The notes under the pieces were generated by a model, which was not told where the DNA came from, made no database searches, and worked only from the letters and a program-made list of their open reading frames with translations. From positions 1 to 64,000 of the forward strand of contig QFQQ01000035.1 in assembly GCA_003243445.1 (NCBI GenBank): 64,000 nucleotides of DNA, given 5' to 3'. How positions within the stretch are numbered: the stretch's first letter is position 1; the number at the start of each line of letters is the position of its first letter. The position numbers were made by a program, and so were the translations under genes. Source of the DNA: Citrobacter freundii (GTDB lineage Bacteria; Bacteroidota; Bacteroidia; Chitinophagales; Chitinophagaceae). This document shows positions 26,699 through 34,936 of this stretch, in pieces.

Positions 26699-27169
26699 AT
26701 GCCAAACCCAATACAAACAATAAAGGCCGGTTTTAGGCTCAGAGCAATGCCACTTGCAGCTGATTATCGTCCCTTATATAAAATAGGTCAAATCATACTT
26801 ATTCTTAGGCTTTGTTCCCATGGAGAAAGAGCCTCATTAAATAAGCTCCATTTTCTAATCAATGCCATAAAATCATCCCGTAATATTTTAGCAATTAGAC
26901 GAGCGCTTGAGTTAAACGATGTTTCAAGAATATCATCTTGGGGAGCCGAACCAGCTCTTAATAAAGCGTTGAAGCTTGGTGTTGCGGAAGGGTTATTTTC
27001 TCTTCACGAAGATAAATACACTTTAAGCGATTCAGGTAAAACATTGGGAGAGAAAATCGAGGCCGATGAAAGTGTCTTCGCTCAAGAGAAGGAACTTCTT
27101 CATTTTATGGGAAAGAAAACTATTACTGAAGCCTTTATTAAGGATTTAACTAACAAAATGACAACCTAA
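26699..27169 (+). CDS. Small middle component, ABC-3C-like
   Basis: A 156-residue protein, mostly helical with a likely winged-helix end (LGVAEGLFSLHEDKYTLSDSGKTLGEKI). The N-terminal part (RPLYKIGQIILILRLCSHGERASLNKLHFLINAI) has the shape of the middle component that bridges ATPase and effector in three-component ABC defence systems. It lies between the nuclease-like gene and the ATPase with almost no spacing. The family assignment is by context and pattern only. Confidence 0.55.
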   Translation: MPNPIQTIKAGFRLRAMPLAADYRPLYKIGQIILILRLCSHGERASLNKLHFLINAIKSSRNILAIRRALELNDVSRISSWGAEPALNKALKLGVAEGLFSLHEDKYTLSDSGKTLGEKIEADESVFAQEKELLHFMGKKTITEAFIKDLTNKMTT

Positions 27170-27170
27170 T

Positions 27171-29249
27171 ATGCTCCAAATCGTTTCATTAAAGGTCATC
27201 ATCCATACTACTGGTGGAACATATGGGAGGACAATTCTTTTTAAAAGAGGGTTAAACATTATTCGCGCCGATAACACTTCTGGCAAGAGTTCGGTGTTTG
27301 GCGCGATACTTTACGGCTTGGGGTTTGAAGAAATCCTAGGAAATAGAAATGATAAGCCTTTACAATCGGTATTGAAATCTTTTGTGAAGGAATCTTCTGA
27401 CAAAAATGCGCGTCAATTTAATGTAACTCAATCTGAGATTTTTCTGGAAATAACTAATGGGAAAAAATTTATAACAACGAAACGGTATGTTATAAATGAC
27501 AAAGTTAAGCCGCAAGCAATTGAGGTTCTTCATGGAAGAGCAATAACAAATCTTGAAGGAAACCTCGAGAGAAGTCCCATGTACATACATGATAAAGGAG
27601 GAGCTTCAGACGCGGAAGTAGGTTTTCACAAGTTTCTTGAAGATTTTGTTGGAACTCCGCTTCCTGAAATACTTAATCCAGACGGGAAACGGGTTAAACT
27701 GTTTTTACCCCTAATTGCTTCAGCCCATTTTATTGAGCAGAAGGCAGGGTGGTCAGATTTCTTTGCCAATATACCTTATTACGGAATAAGAGAAGCGAGT
27801 TTAAAAGTCTTCGAATTTATACTGAATATGGATGTGTTTGAGCTCGCAAGCAAAAGACAGGAAAATCTAAATCGTCTTAAAGAAATTGAGGACAAATGGA
27901 AGATTCTTTTTAATCTCTTGAAAGCAGCTGCAATTCGTATCGGGGGCGAACTTGTTGGCCTCCCTGAGAATGCGGAAATTTTGTCAACTCAGGCAAAACC
28001 ATACGTTAGATTGAGGCGGGGAGAAAACATATACACCTTTGAAGATCTTGTTTCATCATTAACAGCAGAATTAGATTCAATTTATACTGAGATCAATGCG
28101 CCATTAAATGCCTCGATCGATCGCATAGAAAATACCCTGGAAAATCTGAAGACTCAAACTGACCAATATGAAGTTCTTTATGACCATCTCAGCGCTGAAA
28201 TTAGTCAAGAAAAGGAGCGAAATCGCCAGTATCACGTCCAGTTGGCAAATATTAGCGAGGATATTCAGAAAAACAAAAATGCTGAGAAACTGGAAAAACT
28301 TGGACTGCAGTCAAATTTAAAAACGGCAACAAACTTATGTCCAACTTGCAATCAACATATTGAAGATTCATTACTTAGCGATCACGCTCATATAGTGCCT
28401 ATGAGAATTGAGGAAAACCTTCAATATCTCGACGCCCAAAAAAAGATGGTTGAAGCCTTTGTTAGCAATCTCCGGGAAAGGATTCTCGATATGTCTACCA
28501 AATTGAGTTCCGTTGAAGAAGCAATCAAGGCTAATCGCAGCCGAATTCGCTCATTGAAAAGAGATCTAATGAGCGATGATCGACTTCCGTCACAAGAACT
28601 TATTGAAAGAAAAGTCACTACGGAAAGAGAAATATCATTCTTGCAAAAAAATAGAGAGGAAATAGAAAGGCGCTTCACAGACATATCTCTTCTAAGCAAA
28701 GAGTATCAAAATGCTAAAAACAGCGAAGCCATTCTTTCAAAAGAATACCACTCATTTGTAGACGCTGATAAAATCTTAACTTTCGAAAAAACTTTTAGGT
28801 CATTACTCCAAAAGTTTGAATTTACATCCAAGTCTATTAGTTCAATTCAAATTTCAAAAGATAAATATGTACCTGTTCACGAAGTGAAAATCGAAAGTGG
28901 TGTTAGTCGACAGGTTGATATAAGGTTCGAATCTTCTGCCAGCGACTTCATTAGAGCACAATGGGCATATTATATATCATTACTGAAAACATCTAACGCG
29001 AAAAAAGGAAACCATTTTAAGTTACTGGTTTTTGACGAACCGCAACAGCAGTCGTCCTCAACCAATAGCTTTAAGGCCTTCTTAAAAGAACTCGAAGTAT
29101 ACAAAACCAGTCAATCCATCGTCTTTGCTTCGTTCCAAAACTCTGAAGAAGACTTCAAAGAGGCTACCAAAGATTTATCTGAAGTCAACATTATCGATTT
29201 CGCAATGAAAAATGAAATGGTATTCTCAAAATTTCCTGAAAGCAAATAA
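27171..29249 (+). CDS. SMC/RecN-like ATPase with zinc hook (ABC-3C-like)
   Basis: A 692-residue coiled-coil ATPase. Walker A-like ADNTSGKSS lies at 33-41, then a long coiled coil (about 290-540) broken by CPTCNQH (near 393), a probable zinc-hook, and a Walker B-like LLVFDEPQQQSSS near the C-terminus. This matches Rad50/SMC-like ATPases of defence systems. It would sense DNA and signal to the REase-like partner. It is followed 29 nt later by the retron genes, so co-transcription with them is possible. Confidence 0.75.
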   Translation: MLQIVSLKVIIHTTGGTYGRTILFKRGLNIIRADNTSGKSSVFGAILYGLGFEEILGNRNDKPLQSVLKSFVKESSDKNARQFNVTQSEIFLEITNGKKFITTKRYVINDKVKPQAIEVLHGRAITNLEGNLERSPMYIHDKGGASDAEVGFHKFLEDFVGTPLPEILNPDGKRVKLFLPLIASAHFIEQKAGWSDFFANIPYYGIREASLKVFEFILNMDVFELASKRQENLNRLKEIEDKWKILFNLLKAAAIRIGGELVGLPENAEILSTQAKPYVRLRRGENIYTFEDLVSSLTAELDSIYTEINAPLNASIDRIENTLENLKTQTDQYEVLYDHLSAEISQEKERNRQYHVQLANISEDIQKNKNAEKLEKLGLQSNLKTATNLCPTCNQHIEDSLLSDHAHIVPMRIEENLQYLDAQKKMVEAFVSNLRERILDMSTKLSSVEEAIKANRSRIRSLKRDLMSDDRLPSQELIERKVTTEREISFLQKNREEIERRFTDISLLSKEYQNAKNSEAILSKEYHSFVDADKILTFEKTFRSLLQKFEFTSKSISSIQISKDKYVPVHEVKIESGVSRQVDIRFESSASDFIRAQWAYYISLLKTSNAKKGNHFKLLVFDEPQQQSSSTNSFKAFLKELEVYKTSQSIVFASFQNSEEDFKEATKDLSEVNIIDFAMKNEMVFSKFPESK

Positions 29250-29278
29250 TAATCATCTACTACCTTTTCCGTTTTACT

Positions 29279-30172
29279 ATGAAAACATTGAGCCCAGATA
29301 TTTTACTTTTAGTCAAGTCTCTTTTTGAAAAAAATAAATGGGGAATCGCAAAAGGAGGAGATCCTCATAACACCTTCTCTCGATTCTGCGAGCGATTATC
29401 ATTATTTGAAAAACAACACCAGCTATTTTTGTTGGAACTCAGTAATGAATTTATATGGATAAAAATGTCTGAGTATCTTGAAAGATTTTACGAGTCATTG
29501 TTTTGTATCCTTGATCAAATTGATCCTAAACAGAAAATTTATGTATACCCTTTGCTCGAACCATATACTGTAATAAGCGAATCTGCCAAAGAAGAAATAA
29601 AAATACCGAGGTCAAAATCTAAGAGTGCCAATTTCCTATGCTATTACTTTGAAGCAGAAGATTGGTCTTGGATTGGCCATAATTTCATTATAGGCCGAAG
29701 CATCAAATACCTAAAAAAGACCTTCAAAAATGACGATTCAAAGTTATTTCTTGTAGACGACTTTGTAGGGTCCGGCGAAACTGCAATAGCTGCATGCCGA
29801 GGCTTTCTAAATGAGTCATATAATGGACAAACTTTGAATCCAGATAACTTAAAAGTCATATCGATCGCTGCGCAAAAAGATGGTATACAGCGAGTACGCA
29901 ATGAGCTTAATGTAGAAGTTGTCAGCAACATCATAATTGGAAAGGGAATTCAAGAGTCGAAAATGGGAATAGGACTTGAAGAACGATACAGTCTAATGGA
30001 CTCAATTGAGAAAATCTTAAAGGTAGAAGATGAAATGAAATATGGCTATTGTCAGTGTGAGGCGATGATTACTTTTTTAAGTAAAACTCCTAATAATACA
30101 TTCCCAGTATACTGGAAAAATACAAAGACAAAAATGGCACCATTTCCAAGAACAAAAGTTATTTATGGATAA
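29279..30172 (+). CDS. PRTase-like retron effector protein
   Basis: A 297-residue protein with a phosphoribosyltransferase-type PRPP loop, FLVDDFVGSGETAIAAC (157-173), preceded by a helical N-terminal region and followed by FKVISIAAQKDGIQRVR-type beta-alpha units. It overlaps the next small gene by 8 bp. Retrons of the type III class, as I recall from the published classification, carry a PRTase-like protein with a small winged-helix protein and the RT; the arrangement here fits. It is likely the toxic effector held in check by the msDNA-RT complex. Substrate unknown. Confidence 0.65.
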   Translation: MKTLSPDILLLVKSLFEKNKWGIAKGGDPHNTFSRFCERLSLFEKQHQLFLLELSNEFIWIKMSEYLERFYESLFCILDQIDPKQKIYVYPLLEPYTVISESAKEEIKIPRSKSKSANFLCYYFEAEDWSWIGHNFIIGRSIKYLKKTFKNDDSKLFLVDDFVGSGETAIAACRGFLNESYNGQTLNPDNLKVISIAAQKDGIQRVRNELNVEVVSNIIIGKGIQESKMGIGLEERYSLMDSIEKILKVEDEMKYGYCQCEAMITFLSKTPNNTFPVYWKNTKTKMAPFPRTKVIYG

Positions 30173-30479
30173 TTCTAGAAGAATTTTTTTGTTAAAAGTC
30201 ATAAAGTTCAGTGGTGATATATCACCCTTAATAAAAGGAGGGCTGGAATATTATCAAGTTGTTGATATGATTGGAGCTGAAGTCGCAGAAGGAAATGCCG
30301 AAACCATAAACGGAGAACTTATTTTGACCCAAAAAGGAAACGACTTGCTTGAACAACTAGTAAAACAAGACAAGCGGAAAGGTTCAGATGCTTGGATTGA
30401 GCCAGAAGAAGAAAGTCGAATTCCAAAAATTGAAAAAAATGAGATATTTTTACCGAGTCAGAATGACTTGTCATTCTGA
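30165..30479 (+). CDS. Small winged-helix-like retron accessory protein
   Basis: A 104-residue protein, start overlapping the PRTase gene. The N-terminal 65 residues (FLLKVIKFSGDISPLIKGGLEYYQVVDMIGAEV..., LILTQKGNDLLEQL) look like a winged helix; the tail is acidic and charged. In retron type III loci a small DNA-binding protein of this kind accompanies the PRTase. Its stop lies inside a 12-bp perfect hairpin (30456-30481), immediately before the msr-msd segment. Confidence 0.55.
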   Translation: MDNSRRIFLLKVIKFSGDISPLIKGGLEYYQVVDMIGAEVAEGNAETINGELILTQKGNDLLEQLVKQDKRKGSDAWIEPEEESRIPKIEKNEIFLPSQNDLSF

Positions 30480-30482
30480 CTT

Positions 30483-30647
30483 GCCTTTAGGCCGGCTTGG
30501 CGAGTCGTCAAGCTGTAAGAGAATAACCTTTCGAGCTGTGGGGGGTGTGACGGTCCGCAAGTTTCGCTCCGCTGCGCTACGCTCAACATTGCGCCCCCTC
30601 ACACCCCCCTGTCTTAATAGGCTCAGCGTATAGCTGGGCCTTAAATG
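30483..30647 (+). ncRNA. Candidate retron msr-msd non-coding RNA
   Basis: Between the small accessory gene and the RT lies a GC-rich structured segment unlike its AT-rich surroundings. TTTAGGCC (30486-30493) can pair with GGCCTTAAA (30637-30645, one bulge), matching retron a1/a2 ends. A msr-type stem-loop GCTTG...CAAGC is at 30495-30513. The msd-type stem is GGGGGGTGTGA (30540-30550) with TCACACCCCCC (30599-30609), with further pairing CGCAA/TTGCG inside. Order and spacing to the RT are as in known retrons. The exact ends and the branching G are not resolved. Confidence 0.7.
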
Positions 30648-31688
30648 ATTCAATACATGTCTTTCATTGTTTACGAAAAACTGTTCACCGCGAAAGCCGT
30701 AAAGGCTGGGTTCTCGCAAGACAATATACAGAAATGCCTTGCTTACGCGAAGCCCCTTATTGATAAAGGGCTTCCAGTCATATACAATACCGCCAACCTA
30801 TGCGCCTTAGTTGGATACAACAAGAATTACCTAAAGCGAGCTGCGCTACACACACAATTCTTTTACAGGAAATTTTTTATTCGAAAACGGAATGGCAAAG
30901 CTAGGCTAATTGTTGAACCACTACCTAGCCTGAAGGAAATACAATTGTGGATACTGCACAATATTCTATACGAAGTTAAAGCCAGCCGATACGCAAAAGC
31001 ATATATTAAAGGAAGAAATATTGTTGATAACGTCAGGTATCATAGAGAGAAGGATATTGTACTTCGTATTGATATTAAAGACTTTTTTCCATCAATTGGA
31101 TTCTCAAAAATTCAGCTTCTTTTTGAGCAATTAGGTTATTCGTCAAACATATCAAACCTCCTTACCAAACTATGCTGCGTTTATGAAACACTTCCTCAAG
31201 GAGCACCCACCAGTCCATATCTATCTAACTTAGTCTTAAAAAACTTCGATAAACGTTTAGCAGAATTCTGTGTAGCGAAAAATATTAGATACACAAGATA
31301 CGCTGACGATCTAACTTTTTCATTCGCAAAGACTATTGACCCCAATGAGGTTCGCTTATTTGTCGAGAATGAACTTTCCAAAGAAGGTTTTTCAGCCAAT
31401 CCTGACAAAACGCAAATCCTAACTCCAAATAAAAGGCAAATAGTTACAGGAATTGTTGTTAACAAAGTACTTCAGATCCCAAAAATAGATAGGAAACTAA
31501 TTCGCCAAGAAATGTACTATATTTCCAAATTTGGGCTTCGAGATCACATGAAAAAAACACAAAATACAAAAGCAAGTTACCTATTGCATTTGCTTGGGAA
31601 AACGAATTACGCTCTGCAAATTAATCCTGAAGATAAAGAAATGAAAAAATACAAGGCGATTATTTGGCAGATGCTAAATCAAGAATAA
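30645..31688 (+). CDS. Retron reverse transcriptase
   Basis: A 347-residue RT. Motifs in order: PLPSLKEIQLWIL (93-105), region X NVRYH (129-133, a variant of NAxxH), DIKDFFPSI (143-151), LPQGAPTSPYLSNL (183-196), catalytic YADDLTFS (219-226) and region Y VTGIVVN (267-273). These are the signs of retron RTs, which copy the msd part of their own RNA into msDNA. It has no fused effector domain. The start overlaps the a2 repeat; an ATG 12 nt further (30657) is an alternative. Convergent with the XRE gene 3 nt beyond its stop. Confidence 0.9.
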   Translation: MIQYMSFIVYEKLFTAKAVKAGFSQDNIQKCLAYAKPLIDKGLPVIYNTANLCALVGYNKNYLKRAALHTQFFYRKFFIRKRNGKARLIVEPLPSLKEIQLWILHNILYEVKASRYAKAYIKGRNIVDNVRYHREKDIVLRIDIKDFFPSIGFSKIQLLFEQLGYSSNISNLLTKLCCVYETLPQGAPTSPYLSNLVLKNFDKRLAEFCVAKNIRYTRYADDLTFSFAKTIDPNEVRLFVENELSKEGFSANPDKTQILTPNKRQIVTGIVVNKVLQIPKIDRKLIRQEMYYISKFGLRDHMKKTQNTKASYLLHLLGKTNYALQINPEDKEMKKYKAIIWQMLNQE

Positions 31689-31691
31689 ACA

Positions 31692-31946
31692 TTAGAACCC
31701 ATCTGCGAAAAATTCCTCTAAACTCATATCAAAAACCGAAACTATTTTCACTAAGGTCGAGAATCTTAAGTCCTCACCATTCTCATATCTAGCATATTGG
31801 GTTCTTCCAAACCCATGCTCATAAGCGAAAATTTCCGCACTTGTATACCCCATCCTATTTTTTCGCAAATCCTTTATGCGTTCACCAAGTCTCGATAGTT
31901 GAGTACCTGGCTCTATCGGAATTTTTTTCCCCTTCTTTGCTTTCAT
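31692..31946 (-). CDS. XRE-family HTH regulator
   Basis: An 84-residue Cro/CI-type helix-turn-helix protein (RLGERIKDLRKNRMGYTSAEIFAYEHGFGRTQYARYENGEDLRFSTLVKIVSVFDMSLEEFF in parts). It starts with a basic stretch. It is convergent with the RT gene, its upstream side containing an inverted repeat at about 31977-32014 (AAATAACC/GGTTATTT) that may be its operator. No partner toxin is adjacent. Confidence 0.8.
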   Translation of the reverse strand: MKAKKGKKIPIEPGTQLSRLGERIKDLRKNRMGYTSAEIFAYEHGFGRTQYARYENGEDLRFSTLVKIVSVFDMSLEEFFADGF

Positions 31947-31976
31947 ACATCCAAAGTAAATTATTCACCTCTTATA

Positions 31977-32014
31977 AATAACCCCAAAAAAGAACACCTC
32001 TAATATGAGGTTAT
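31977..32014 (-). promoter_or_regulatory. Candidate operator of the XRE gene
   Basis: Inverted repeat AAATAACC ... GGTTATTT, with an inner ACCTC/GAGGT pair, placed just upstream of the XRE start codon at 31946. The rest of 32015-32237 shows no gene or structure I can support. Confidence 0.35.
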
Positions 32015-32237
32015 TTCAAAAAGAAGTTTTACCTTGTATACAGGTTAGCAAACAAGTCCCGAACGAACTCTCCCATTCGCAGCCGCTACGCCAACGCTGA
32101 CCATCATTACCAAACGATCGATTGAATCCCCGGATCAACTCCATTCCCCTATCACCTCCCCTGATAGTCGTAATGCCCTTGCCCCGCTCATTCAATCATC
32201 ATCCTAAACCGAATTAAAAACTTTTAAACTTAATTTT

Positions 32238-32711
32238 ATGAATATCCGTCTCAAAGCCCATCAAAAAATCCACATTCAATCTTCTTCCGATATCTACCAG
32301 ATCCTTCAACCCATTTTCCGCCGTTACAGCAAGCTGGACCGTGATCGTGAACATCTTTGGATGATGACCTTAGACTGCTCTCAAACGGTCCGTAAACTGG
32401 AGCTGTTGGGGTTAGGTACTCAACGTACGGTTCTTATTGATCCGATGGAAGTGTATCATCGTGCTTTGCTGAGAAGAGCGGCGTCTATTGTGGTGATTCA
32501 TAATCATCCGTCGGGCAGCTTAAAACCGTCCCGCGCGGACAAGACTGCTACGGAGAAATTAGTCGAAGCAAGTCGGTTTTTGAACATCAAATTATTAGAC
32601 CATTTGATCATTTCAGAAGATGAGTATTTCAGCTTTTTGGATGAAGGTGTGTTTGAAACGCTGGAAACCAGGAAGTTCATAATGTTTAATTCAGTCCTCG
32701 CAATGGACTAA
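32238..32711 (+). CDS. RadC-like JAB/MPN domain protein
   Basis: A 157-residue RadC-family protein made of the JAB metalloprotease-like domain only. The metal motif is intact: Glu in REHLW (38-40 area), His88-x-His90 in VIHNHPSG and Asp101 in SRADKTA. Full-length RadC (about 220 aa) has an N-terminal HhH region that is missing here, as in the island-borne form common in Bacteroidota. Such genes travel with mobile islands; a DNA-repair role is not shown. Confidence 0.85.
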   Translation: MNIRLKAHQKIHIQSSSDIYQILQPIFRRYSKLDRDREHLWMMTLDCSQTVRKLELLGLGTQRTVLIDPMEVYHRALLRRAASIVVIHNHPSGSLKPSRADKTATEKLVEASRFLNIKLLDHLIISEDEYFSFLDEGVFETLETRKFIMFNSVLAMD

Positions 32712-32764
32712 ATCCAATTCTTAAGGAGTCTAGGACAAGCCGTAAAAAAACTTTAAATTTGCCT

Positions 32765-33058
32765 ATGCGCTTGAAGCCAAGAGATATACAAATCATCCGG
32801 GAATATTTCAGCAGTAAACCTGTGTTGAAAGCATATCTCTTTGGCTCCTACTCCCGAAATGACGCTGACAGGGATAGCGATATCGACATTCTTGTAGAAT
32901 TAGACTACTCCAGACATATCGGATTCGGTTTTGTACAAATGAAGTTTGACCTTGAAGAAAAACTGAAAAAGACCGTAGATCTGATTCCCGCCGATGGCGT
33001 TAGTAAAAGAATCTCCCCTTACATCGAGTCGGACAAGCAATTGATTTACGAAGCCTAA
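32765..33058 (+). CDS. mntA: MNT-type nucleotidyltransferase (antitoxin)
   Basis: A 97-residue minimal nucleotidyltransferase with GSYSRNDADRDSDIDILVEL, the GSxS...DxD catalytic motif. In HEPN-MNT modules this protein AMPylates and so silences the HEPN RNase. It precedes the HEPN gene by 21 nt. The ATG at 32765 was preferred to a TTG at 32759. A Bacteroidota-like TAAATTTG lies immediately upstream (32754-32761). Confidence 0.88.
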   Translation: MRLKPRDIQIIREYFSSKPVLKAYLFGSYSRNDADRDSDIDILVELDYSRHIGFGFVQMKFDLEEKLKKTVDLIPADGVSKRISPYIESDKQLIYEA

Positions 33059-33079
33059 TAAGTAACTTCTCCTATTTTA

Positions 33080-33433
33080 ATGCGCGGAAAAATTGGCGAT
33101 AAAGAACGAATCGGGCATATTATGGATGCCATACTCGAGATTGAGGCTTATACAGGAGGTATTAGCTTTGATCAGTTCGTTGCTAATTCGATGATGCGTT
33201 TCGCGACAATCAAGCAGATCGAGATCATTGGAGAGGCTGCAAACTATATTACGCAGGAAACTAAAAACCGTTATCCAGAAATTGAATGGAAACAGATTGT
33301 AGGAATGAGACACATTTTGATTCATGAATATTTTGGGATAGCTCCTGGATTGGTTTGGCAAGTAGTTTCAAATGATATTCCTGCATTAAAAGCATCTCTT
33401 TCCGACTACAAAGAAGACTCGGATACCGCTTAA
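33080..33433 (+). CDS. hepT: HEPN-domain RNase toxin
   Basis: A 117-residue HEPN protein (DUF86/HepT type). The catalytic R-X4-6-H motif is GMRHILIHEYF with Arg77 and His82. As a dimer it would cut RNA unless modified by the MNT partner upstream. The pair is a standard HEPN-MNT toxin-antitoxin module. All key residues are present, so it should be active. Confidence 0.88.
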   Translation: MRGKIGDKERIGHIMDAILEIEAYTGGISFDQFVANSMMRFATIKQIEIIGEAANYITQETKNRYPEIEWKQIVGMRHILIHEYFGIAPGLVWQVVSNDIPALKASLSDYKEDSDTA

Positions 33434-33586
33434 TAATTTCTATCTCTGTCATGATCTGCGGCCACACTCGAAAAAATACCCTCAATTTTAGAGAATCGTT
33501 GATCTACTAAAAACTTTGCTTTCACTGAAATTCTAACAACCTTTGTCTAGTCCTTCTAAAAGGGAGGAATTCGTTAAGCTTGACGA

Positions 33587-33889
33587 ATGAACAACTACAA
33601 AACATTAAGTGGAAAAGGAAAAGAGATCCAAACCGATATCGCATTGCATCCCGGCGATATCATTATGGATGAGCTGCAAGTGCGTGATATTATGAAGTCG
33701 GCATTTGCTGAGCAATTGGGAATGAAGCCAAGCCATTTAAGTGAATTGCTACATGTGAAACGAAATGTGAGTGCAGCTACGGCGATAAAGCTGGAAGATC
33801 TCCTGGGCATTAAGGCCGAATACTGGTTGCGTGTACAGGTGTATTATAATTTATTCACGGAAAGGAATAAGCAAACGAGCCTGGCTTAA
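33587..33889 (+). CDS. HigA-family HTH antitoxin
   Basis: A 100-residue XRE/HigA-type protein: ALHPGDIIMDELQVRDIMKSAFAEQLGMKPSHLSELLHVKRNVSAATAIKLEDLLGIKAEYWLRVQ, read in parts. It is typical of the antitoxin of HigBA, but there is no HigB-like gene next to it, so it is an orphan. It may be an autoregulator or an immunity remnant. Confidence 0.85.
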   Translation: MNNYKTLSGKGKEIQTDIALHPGDIIMDELQVRDIMKSAFAEQLGMKPSHLSELLHVKRNVSAATAIKLEDLLGIKAEYWLRVQVYYNLFTERNKQTSLA

Positions 33890-33953
33890 TAGTGGCCAAA
33901 TCCACATTCAATCTTCCTCCTAACCTGTCACCCCGGTCCACGTTGCTCGTTGC

Positions 33954-34160
33954 GTGAAAGCGTTTGCATTCAATGAAAGCCTTCGACTTTGTACGGGAGA
34001 TTATAAGGCACTCTTGGCCTTCGATATCTCAGAGCAGAAACCGAAAGATCAAGAAATTAGTGTCGATATATACCGAAAAGTACGGCGTCTTCCTTTTCCG
34101 ATTGGAGGCCGGTGTATCATGGATGCCGCAGGGCATACCCTGAAAGAGCGATATTTCTGA
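33954..34160 (+). CDS. Doubtful short ORF
   Basis: A 68-residue ORF in the 303-nt gap between the HigA-like gene and the next gene. It has no motif I recognise and no clear ribosome-binding context; the stretch resembles degraded coding DNA. Listed because the gap would otherwise be unexplained. Confidence 0.2.
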   Translation: MKAFAFNESLRLCTGDYKALLAFDISEQKPKDQEISVDIYRKVRRLPFPIGGRCIMDAAGHTLKERYF

Positions 34161-34192
34161 ATGGAAAATAATAACTAATAAAATGTCTGGTC

Positions 34193-34918
34193 ATGAAAAA
34201 TAAAAAAGAAAGAAAAGAAGAATTTCAGGATATAGCAATAGGACAAGCGGAATATAAAGAATGGAGTGCAGAAAAATTCGCCGCGGTAAAAGCTGCCATG
34301 AAGGCGCACGCGGCAAATCGCTCGAAAGAACAGATACTGAAAAATGAAATGGTAGCCATTGAACTCAAAATGATTCACTATGTAAATCAGGAGAGCCAGG
34401 ATACACGTAAACCCATCAAAATCGCCGACTTTGTAGGTCATTACCTGACTGTCATGAATCTGTCTTTTAAGCGATTCGCGGAAGCCCTTGATAGCAAAGA
34501 CGGCAATCTTAAAAAACACGTAGACGGCGAACGTTCTTTCAATAGAGACCTGGCCATGAAGTTTGGAAGCTTCTTCCATACATCCCCGGACCTGTGGTTG
34601 AAAGTACACGCGAAAAATGAGCTTTTACAATTGCAGGAAGACAAGAAGAATAGTCAACAGTATAAAAGATACGATTATACAAGGGTGATCAAAGTCGGGT
34701 CTGCCGCAGAAGCAAAAGATTCGAGAAAACCATCTATCGAGGTAGGAAGCCGGACAGGCTCTTCTAAAAAGGGCTTAGACTACGCAAAACATTCGGTAAA
34801 GAGCTACAAAGCCGATAAATCATCGGTTCTTCGGGATAGTGGTAGCAAAGTGAAAGGCGCGGCCTCTACAGATATCCGCAAGAAATCTCAAAAAGTAAAG
34901 ACAACTGCTAAGAAGTAA
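34193..34918 (+). CDS. HigA-like HTH protein with shared N-terminal motif
   Basis: A 241-residue protein in three parts. Residues 8-50 (FQDIAIGQAEYKEWSAEKFAAVKAAMKAH) match the N-termini of the small proteins at 42202 and 42423. Residues about 70-145 hold an XRE/HigA-like HTH ending in TSPDLWLKVHAKNELLQL. The last 90 residues are low-complexity, Lys/Ser-rich and basic, so DNA or RNA contact is likely. It is followed by a DUF3037 gene (18 nt). Function is unknown; the pair could be an antitoxin-type module. Confidence 0.7.
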   Translation: MKNKKERKEEFQDIAIGQAEYKEWSAEKFAAVKAAMKAHAANRSKEQILKNEMVAIELKMIHYVNQESQDTRKPIKIADFVGHYLTVMNLSFKRFAEALDSKDGNLKKHVDGERSFNRDLAMKFGSFFHTSPDLWLKVHAKNELLQLQEDKKNSQQYKRYDYTRVIKVGSAAEAKDSRKPSIEVGSRTGSSKKGLDYAKHSVKSYKADKSSVLRDSGSKVKGAASTDIRKKSQKVKTTAKK

Positions 34919-34936
34919 TCAAACGAATATACCGTT

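Noticed and set aside
30456..30481. 12-bp perfect hairpin as part of the retron RNA
   Set aside because: It overlaps the end of the small accessory gene and lies outside the best a1/a2 pairing; more likely a transcript-end or processing hairpin, though without a T run.
32712..33586. Inverted repeats flanking the HEPN-MNT pair (AAGGAGTCTAGGACAA and TTTGTCTAGTCCTT)
   Set aside because: Similarity needs two gaps; too weak to call a mobile cassette boundary.
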